A stretch of DNA of 64,000 nt from CAVZCK01 sp963773735 (GTDB lineage: Bacteria; Pseudomonadota; Alphaproteobacteria; Rhizobiales; Rhodomicrobiaceae): assembly GCA_963773735.1 (NCBI GenBank), contig CAVZCK010000031.1, positions 236,843 through 300,842 on the forward strand, in the 5' to 3' direction. The position numbers were made by a program, and so were the translations under genes. Numbering within the stretch: the stretch's first letter is position 1; every line of letters starts with the position of its first letter. Of the stretch, positions 59,157 through 64,000 are shown piece by piece. The notes beneath the pieces were generated by a model. It did no database searches. It saw only the letters and a list, made by a program, of their open reading frames with translations, and was not told where the DNA came from.

Positions 59157-60494
59157 CTATGAGCCGGCAAGCGTTTCGGCAAAGCGCACCGGCCGCCCGG
59201 ACGCTCCGCCGATGATCACATCATCGCGCATCGCGATCCGGCCACGGATAATCGTGGCAACCGGCCAGCCGCTGACCGTCCGGCCGTCATACGGCGTCCA
59301 GCCGCAGCGGCTGGCGATCCAATCATTGTTGATAACGCGCCGCGCGTTCATGTCGACGAGCGTCAGGTCGGCGTCATAGCCGACCGCGATTCGTCCCTTG
59401 CCGGCGATCCCGAACACCCGCGCCGGACCGTGACTGGTCAGATCGATGAAACGCTCAATGGTCAACCGGCCGGCATTGACGGCGTCGAGCATCAGCGGCA
59501 CGAGCGTCTGCACGCCGGGCATCCCGGATGGGGAAGCGGGATAGGGCTTCGCCTTGGCGCTCAGCAAATGTGGCGCGTGATCGGAGCCGATCGTGTCGGC
59601 GATGCCTTGGCGAACAGCGTCCCAGATTGAAGCGCGCTGGGCCTCGTCACGCAAGGGCGGGTTCATCTGGGCGCGCGCGCCGAGCCTTTCATAGGCATCG
59701 GGAGCCGTCAGCAAGAGATGGTGCGGCGTCGCCTCGGCCGTGGCGAGATCGCGGTTCGCCGCGACGAGCGCCATCTCTTCGCCCGTCGACACATGCAGGA
59801 TGTGAACGCGCTTGCCGGCCTCGCGCGCAAGCTGCAGCAGGCTCCGCGTCGCCATCACCGCCGCCTCAGGGTCCCGCCATTCGGAATAACTCGCGGGATC
59901 ACCCTCACGCCTGAAGTCTTTGCGCGCATTCAGACGCGCCTCGTCCTCGGCGTGGACGGCAACCCGCCGCTTGGCCAGTAACAAAATCCGGCGCAGCAGA
60001 ACCGGATCATCGACCAGCAGATTGCCGGTCGATGAGCCCATGAACACCTTGATGGCGGCCGCGCCTTGAAGGCGCTCCAGCTCCGGCAGCTCGTCGATAT
60101 TTTCCTTCGTTGCACCGGGATAGAAGGCGAAGTCGCAGAACATGCGGCCCGTCGCCCGCCTTACCTTGTCGGCAAGCGCTCCGGCGGTTGTCGTCGGCGG
60201 ATCGGTGTTAGGCATATCGAAAACGGCGGTCACCCCGCCGAGCACCGCCGCGCGGCTGCCGCTTTCCAGGTCCTCTTGGGTCTCGCCGCCCGGCTCGCGG
60301 AAATGCACATGGCTGTCGATGATGCCGGGAAGCACATGCAGGCCCGTGGCATCAAAGGCCTCGCCGGCAGCGCTGCTGGCAATGCCGCCGAGGCGCGCAA
60401 TCCGGCCGCCGTCGATGCCGACGTCACCCCGCCAAACGCCATCCTGATTGACGATGGTGCCGCCTCGGATCACAAGATCGAATGTCTGGACCAT
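59157..60494 (-). CDS. pyrC: Dihydroorotase
   Basis: Cyclises N-carbamoyl-aspartate in pyrimidine synthesis. The 445-residue type I enzyme has the metal motif IDSHVHFREPG, the carboxylated lysine region AIKVFMGSSTG, histidine ligands in VAVHAEDEA and HILHVSTGEE, the catalytic aspartate in TIGSDHAPH and the substrate loop. Allantoinase is a close relative, but the KVFMGSS and SDHAPH context fit dihydroorotase better. ATG 60494 is favoured over the longer frame to 60572. Confidence 0.88.
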   Translation of the reverse strand: MVQTFDLVIRGGTIVNQDGVWRGDVGIDGGRIARLGGIASSAAGEAFDATGLHVLPGIIDSHVHFREPGGETQEDLESGSRAAVLGGVTAVFDMPNTDPPTTTAGALADKVRRATGRMFCDFAFYPGATKENIDELPELERLQGAAAIKVFMGSSTGNLLVDDPVLLRRILLLAKRRVAVHAEDEARLNARKDFRREGDPASYSEWRDPEAAVMATRSLLQLAREAGKRVHILHVSTGEEMALVAANRDLATAEATPHHLLLTAPDAYERLGARAQMNPPLRDEAQRASIWDAVRQGIADTIGSDHAPHLLSAKAKPYPASPSGMPGVQTLVPLMLDAVNAGRLTIERFIDLTSHGPARVFGIAGKGRIAVGYDADLTLVDMNARRVINNDWIASRCGWTPYDGRTVSGWPVATIIRGRIAMRDDVIIGGASGRPVRFAETLAGS

Positions 60495-60780
60495 GAAACC
60501 GCCCGCTCCGGAACGATGAGCCGGCCGGCTCATTGTCTTCCAACGCATAAAGCCGCGCAACGCCGCTGGCAATGATCACGGGCGCCGATATAACCGGCAT
60601 GCGGGGAAGGATGTGGACAGCAGCCGGCGTCGGAAAGATGGCCCCCAGGGAAACGCCGCGCAATGGCGGACCATGCCGGCGGAGAAATCGGCGCGATATT
60701 CGTCGGCCCAAATACCGATCCGCGCGATTGCGCCGCCTCCCAATCGCGCCTATATGGCCGGAGCGACAGGAGATCGCAGA

Positions 60781-61669
60781 TGTCTTACAGCCTGATGACG
60801 CATTTGCCAAATCGAGGCCTCGTCGAGTTGCGCGGGCCGGATGCCGCCGGCTTTTTGCAGGGCCTCGTCACCAACGATATCGAGCGCGCGCGGCCGGGAG
60901 AGGCTGTCTTTGCCGGGCTGCTGACGCCGCAGGGCAAGATCCTGTTCATTTCCTGATCTATGTCCGAGATCCACAGAGCTATTGGCTCGATTGCGCCAGA
61001 GACCAGGTCGAAGAATTGGTGAAACGGCTGACGATGTATCGGCTGCGGGCCAAGGTCGAGATTGCCGACCGCTCGGCGGAGTTTGCCGTCGGTGCGGCCT
61101 GGGGGGATGAGCCGCGCGAAGGCAATGCCGCTTTCTCGCCACCTATACCGACCCGCGTTATGCGCCGCTTGGCGAGCGCATAATCTTAAAACACACTGAA
61201 AGCGAGCCAGCGAATCGGGCCTTGGCGGCTTCGGGCGAGACTGCCTATCACAGCCACCGGATCACTCTTGCGGTCCCACAGGGCGGGCTCGACTACCCCT
61301 TCGGCGAGACCTTCCGCACGAGGCGTGCTACGACGACTTGCATGGCGTCGATTTCGGCAAGGGCTGCTATGTGGGCCAGGAGGTCGTGTCGCGCATGTAT
61401 CATCGAGGCATTGCCAAGACCCGGATCGCCGCGATCCAGCACCAGTGCCCCCCTTGACGGTGGCGGCGCGGAAATCAGAGGCCGGCGAGGTGCCTGTCGG
61501 CACGGTCGGCTCTATGGATGGCGTCCATGGCATCGCCATGGTCCGGCTCGACCGGGTCGCGCACGCTATCGAAAACGGCGTCGATCTGCGCGTCGGCGAT
61601 GTCACCGTCAGCGTCCGCCGGCCGCCATGGGCAAGCTATGAGGTCCCCTCGCTCGGGGTGCAGCCGTGA
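60781..61669 (+). pseudogene. ygfZ: YgfZ/GcvT-like folate-binding protein, multiple frameshifts
   Basis: YgfZ proteins assist iron-sulfur enzyme maturation using folate. The N-terminal MTHLPNRGLVELRGPDAAGF and LQGLVTNDIERARPGE, the middle LIYVRDPQSYWLDCARDQVEELVKRL, the hallmark KGCYVGQEVVSRMYHRG (GQE motif) and the C-terminal end are all readable in successive frames. Shifts lie near 60950, 61135, 61315 and 61455, each a one-base loss or gain (for example a C missing from FPHEACYDD). The final TGA overlaps the tag start. Either a degraded gene or an error-rich stretch. Confidence 0.82.
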
Positions 61670-62340
61670 CGATAACACGCTGCAGCTGGGTCAATGACGA
61701 CCCCATTTATCTCGCCTATCACGACGAGGAATGGGGCGTACCGAACGGCGACAGCCGCGCCCTGTTCGAAAAAATCATCCTGGAAGGATTTCAGGCCGGT
61801 CTGTCCTGGATCACCATCTTAAGGAAGCGCGAGCATTTCCGCCGCGTTTTCCATCCATTCAATGCCGAGGCGATTGCGCGCTATGGTCCCGACAAGATCG
61901 CAGCCTTGCTCGCCGATCCCGGGATCGTGAAGAACCGGCTCAAGATCGAGGCGGCGATCGCCAATGCTCGCGCCTATCTGGCGCTCGCCGAAGAACGGAG
62001 CCTTTCATCATTTCTCTGGGGCTTTGTCGACGGCAAGCCGCTGCAGAACCGGTTTGCATCGCCTGGCGACATCCCTCCGGAAACTCCGATCAGCCGCGCC
62101 ATTTCCAAAGCCATGAAAGCCCAAGGCTTTCGCTTCGTCGGACCGACAACGATCTATGCGATGATGCAATCGGTCGGCATGGTCAACGACCATCTTCTAT
62201 GTTGTCACCGGCACGAGGCCTGCGCAAAGCTCCAAGCCAAAGATCCGCTGACCCTTCGCCGAACGGGGTCTCGAACGCTCCGAATTCTCCGCGCTGCACC
62301 GCCGCGGGCCTGGCCGCCGGCGATTGACCGCCTGCGTTGA
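61666..62340 (+). CDS. tag: DNA-3-methyladenine glycosylase I
   Basis: Excises 3-methyladenine from DNA. The 224-residue protein begins TRCSWVNDDPIYLAYHDEEWGVP, carries FEKIILEGFQAGLSWITILRKREHF and the glycosylase helix-turn-helix region GFRFVGPTTIYAMMQSVGMVNDH, and ends in HLLCCHRHEAC, where Cys and His residues match the Tag zinc site. Start is GTG at 61666, overlapping the previous stop (GTGA). Intact despite lying between two frameshifted genes. The C-terminal tail after HEAC is Arg-rich and may be extended. Confidence 0.9.
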   Translation: MTITRCSWVNDDPIYLAYHDEEWGVPNGDSRALFEKIILEGFQAGLSWITILRKREHFRRVFHPFNAEAIARYGPDKIAALLADPGIVKNRLKIEAAIANARAYLALAEERSLSSFLWGFVDGKPLQNRFASPGDIPPETPISRAISKAMKAQGFRFVGPTTIYAMMQSVGMVNDHLLCCHRHEACAKLQAKDPLTLRRTGSRTLRILRAAPPRAWPPAIDRLR

Positions 62341-62408
62341 ATGCTCAAGCCTGAGCTGGCAAAGCAAGGTGCTCGGACGCGTGCGGTCCACTCCTGTCCC
62401 GCCGCGCG

Positions 62409-63920
62409 TTACGTCGGTCCCGCGCAGAGCTAGCGCCTCGGCGATATGAGCGACCAAAAGCTTCTTCTCGCCGTCAAGATCAGCCAGCGTCCGGGCAAGG
62501 CGCAATGCGCGATGATAGCCGCGCGCGGAAAGGCCGAAAGCGGACGCCGGCGTCCCGAAGCAGTTTTTCGCCGGCGCTGTCGGGCGCGGCGACTGCTTCC
62601 AGCAAGGCAGGCGGGCATTCGGCATTGGTGCTGATCGGGCCTGGCGCGATCACGCGGTAGCGCTCGATCTGCCTTCGGCGCGCCGCCTCGACGCGCGCCC
62701 GCACCTCGGCACTCCCCTCGCGCGCGGCCGGCAGGGCAAGATCGGCGGCCGTCACCGCCGGTACGGTGATGCGGATGTCGATCCGGTCGAGGATCGGACC
62801 TGACAGGCGGGCCATATAGCGATCCCGGCAGCTCGGGCCCTGCCGGAGGAGACGCCCGCCTGGGTCGGCGTGACCGCAGCGGCAGGGGTTCATCGCCGCG
62901 ACCAGCTGGATGCGCGTCGGATAGGTAATCCGGTGATTGGTACGCGCCATGATGATCTCGCCGACTTTAGCGGCTGCCGGAGTGCGTCGATGACCTGGGG
63001 CAGGAATCCCGGCAGCTCATCGAGGAAAAGAACGCCGTGATGTGCGAGCGCGACTTCGCCCGGTTGGGCGTGAGCCGCCCCCGACCAGCGCCGCCATGCT
63101 CGCCGAATGGTGCGGCGCTCGGAACGGCCGCTCGCGGCTTAATCGGCCGCCGCCGAGCTGGCCCGCGATGCTGCGGACCATGGCGATTTCCAGCATTTCC
63201 TGCGGCTCCAGTGGCGGAAGCAGCCCCGGCAGGCGCTTGGCCAGCATGGACTTTCCTGCCCCTGGCGGCCCCGTCATCAGAATGTGGTGGCCGCCGGCCG
63301 CTGCGATCTCGACCGCGCGCTTGGCCATGTTCTGACCGCGCACATCGCGCAGATCGAGAATGTCGGGCTTGGTCTCGTCAAGCTGCGGAACCGGGCGCTG
63401 CAGCTCGCCGATGCCTTTGAAGTGATTGACCAGCGAAAGGAGATGCGGCGGCGCAAGGATGCCCATTTCCGGCGAGGCCCAGGCGGCCTCGCTGCCGCAG
63501 GCAAAGGGGCAGATCAGCCCCTTGTCCCAGGCTGTTGGCGCCGATCGCTGCCGGGAGCGTCCCGGTGACGGCCGCGACGGCGCCGTCGAGCCCGAGCTCG
63601 CCGATTACCACATAGTCGCCGATTTCATCGCCAGGCATCGCTCCGCTCGCGACCATCAGACCGACGGCGATCGGCAGATCGTAATGGCTGCCCTCTTTCG
63701 GCAGATCGGCCGGCGCCAGATTGACCGTAATCCGCTTGGCCGGCAGGCCAAGGCCGATCGAGCACAGCGCCGCCCTCACGCGCTCGCGGCTTTCGGCGAC
63801 CGCTTTGTCCGGCAGGCCGACGATCGAGAACGACGGGGAACCGGCGCCGATTTGCACCTGAACATCGATCGGGCGCGCGTCGATGCCAAGGAACGCGACT
63901 GTGGAGATTTGCGCGAACAT
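62409..63920 (-). pseudogene. comM: ComM/YifB Mg-chelatase-like AAA+ protein, several frameshifts
   Basis: ComM is a hexameric helicase that promotes branch migration in natural transformation. All parts are readable in order: N-terminal FAQISTVAFLGIDARPIDVQ and FSIVGLPDKAVAESRERVRA, Walker A HILMTGPPGAGKSMLAKRLP, APHHSASMAALVGGG, the Walker B-like VLFLDELPGF, IQLVAAMNPCRCGH and the C-terminal FGLSARGYHRALRLARTLADL. Frame changes occur near 63520, 63085, 62965 and 62555. The true stop is probably at 62409 after another change near 62415. The expected product is about 500 residues. Confidence 0.82.
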
Positions 63921-63985
63921 CGTCTCAATCCGCCAATACGAAATCCGGACGCCGGATTGCACAACGCTAGCGGAAAGAACAAGTC

Positions 63986-64000
63986 ATGAACATAAGGGCA
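63986..64000 (+). CDS. Possible first codons of a gene cut by the right edge
   Basis: ATG at 63986 starts MNIRA and continues past the window, with GGAAAG about ten bases upstream. Divergent from comM. In related genomes gshB (glutathione synthase) often flanks comM and starts with a similar MNxxVAVQMD, but five codons cannot confirm it. Confidence 0.25.

Noticed and set aside
1..64000. CRISPR array or prophage
   Set aside because: No regularly spaced repeats, no cas genes, and no phage structural, integrase or terminase genes were seen.

Overview
This 64 kb window is a GC-rich stretch of an alphaproteobacterial chromosome, most likely Hyphomicrobiales (Rhizobiales) and possibly near Beijerinckiaceae/Methylocystaceae. 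The reasons are a phosphatidylcholine synthase (pcs), polyhydroxybutyrate genes (phaC, bdhA), a TIGR02301 protein next to a Nudix hydrolase, the hom-glpX-recJ and pgsA-moaD orders, and many rhizobial-type intergenic palindromes. The assignment is an inference from gene content; no marker rRNA is present.

Layout. 0-5.6 kb: rpiA (cut by the left edge), gabD, gph, an exported protein, and a divergent TetR/glutathione S-transferase pair with a clear operator. 5.7-11.2 kb: tRNA-Val(CAC) with its promoter, a fadD-MerR operon, a NodF/NodE-like acyl carrier protein plus ketosynthase pair, and a Ca/Na antiporter. 11.3-17.2 kb: a UdgX-type uracil-DNA glycosylase, bdhA-patatin, DUF502, small exported or coiled-coil proteins, and a toxin-antitoxin-like pair abutting uvrA. 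17.2-25.1 kb: uvrA (broken), a pentapeptide-repeat membrane protein (broken), a large palindromic element, and two adjacent exported proteins built from a shared repeat module, one with a von Willebrand A domain. 25.2-29.1 kb: a nitroreductase, then a probably acquired restriction-modification island (Vsr endonuclease, cytosine-5 methyltransferase split by a frameshift, PD-(D/E)XK/DUF3883-like nuclease). 29.4-36.9 kb: a long perfect-stem palindrome, an EF-hand lipoprotein, MaoC/CitE-like genes, LysR/lipocalin, a roughly 1 kb gene-free structured region, nadK, cutA and a DUF882 protein. 37-48.8 kb: pcs, TerC, an alpha/beta hydrolase with no serine nucleophile, phaC, an aminotransferase, hom, glpX, recJ (broken) and tRNA-Glu(TTC). 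49-64 kb: SDRs, pgsA-moaD, a mosaic glyS, an amidotransferase, TerB (broken), Nudix, a LysE-type exporter, dihydroorotase, ygfZ-like (broken), tag and comM (broken).

Functionally the window mixes storage and lipid metabolism (phaC, bdhA-patatin, fadD, pcs, pgsA), DNA repair (uvrA, recJ, tag, udgX, comM) and accessory defence. Conserved housekeeping genes carry many single-base frameshifts that one compensating base change restores. Sequencing or assembly indels are therefore at least as likely as true pseudogenes. Dispersed palindromic elements are the most distinctive non-coding feature.
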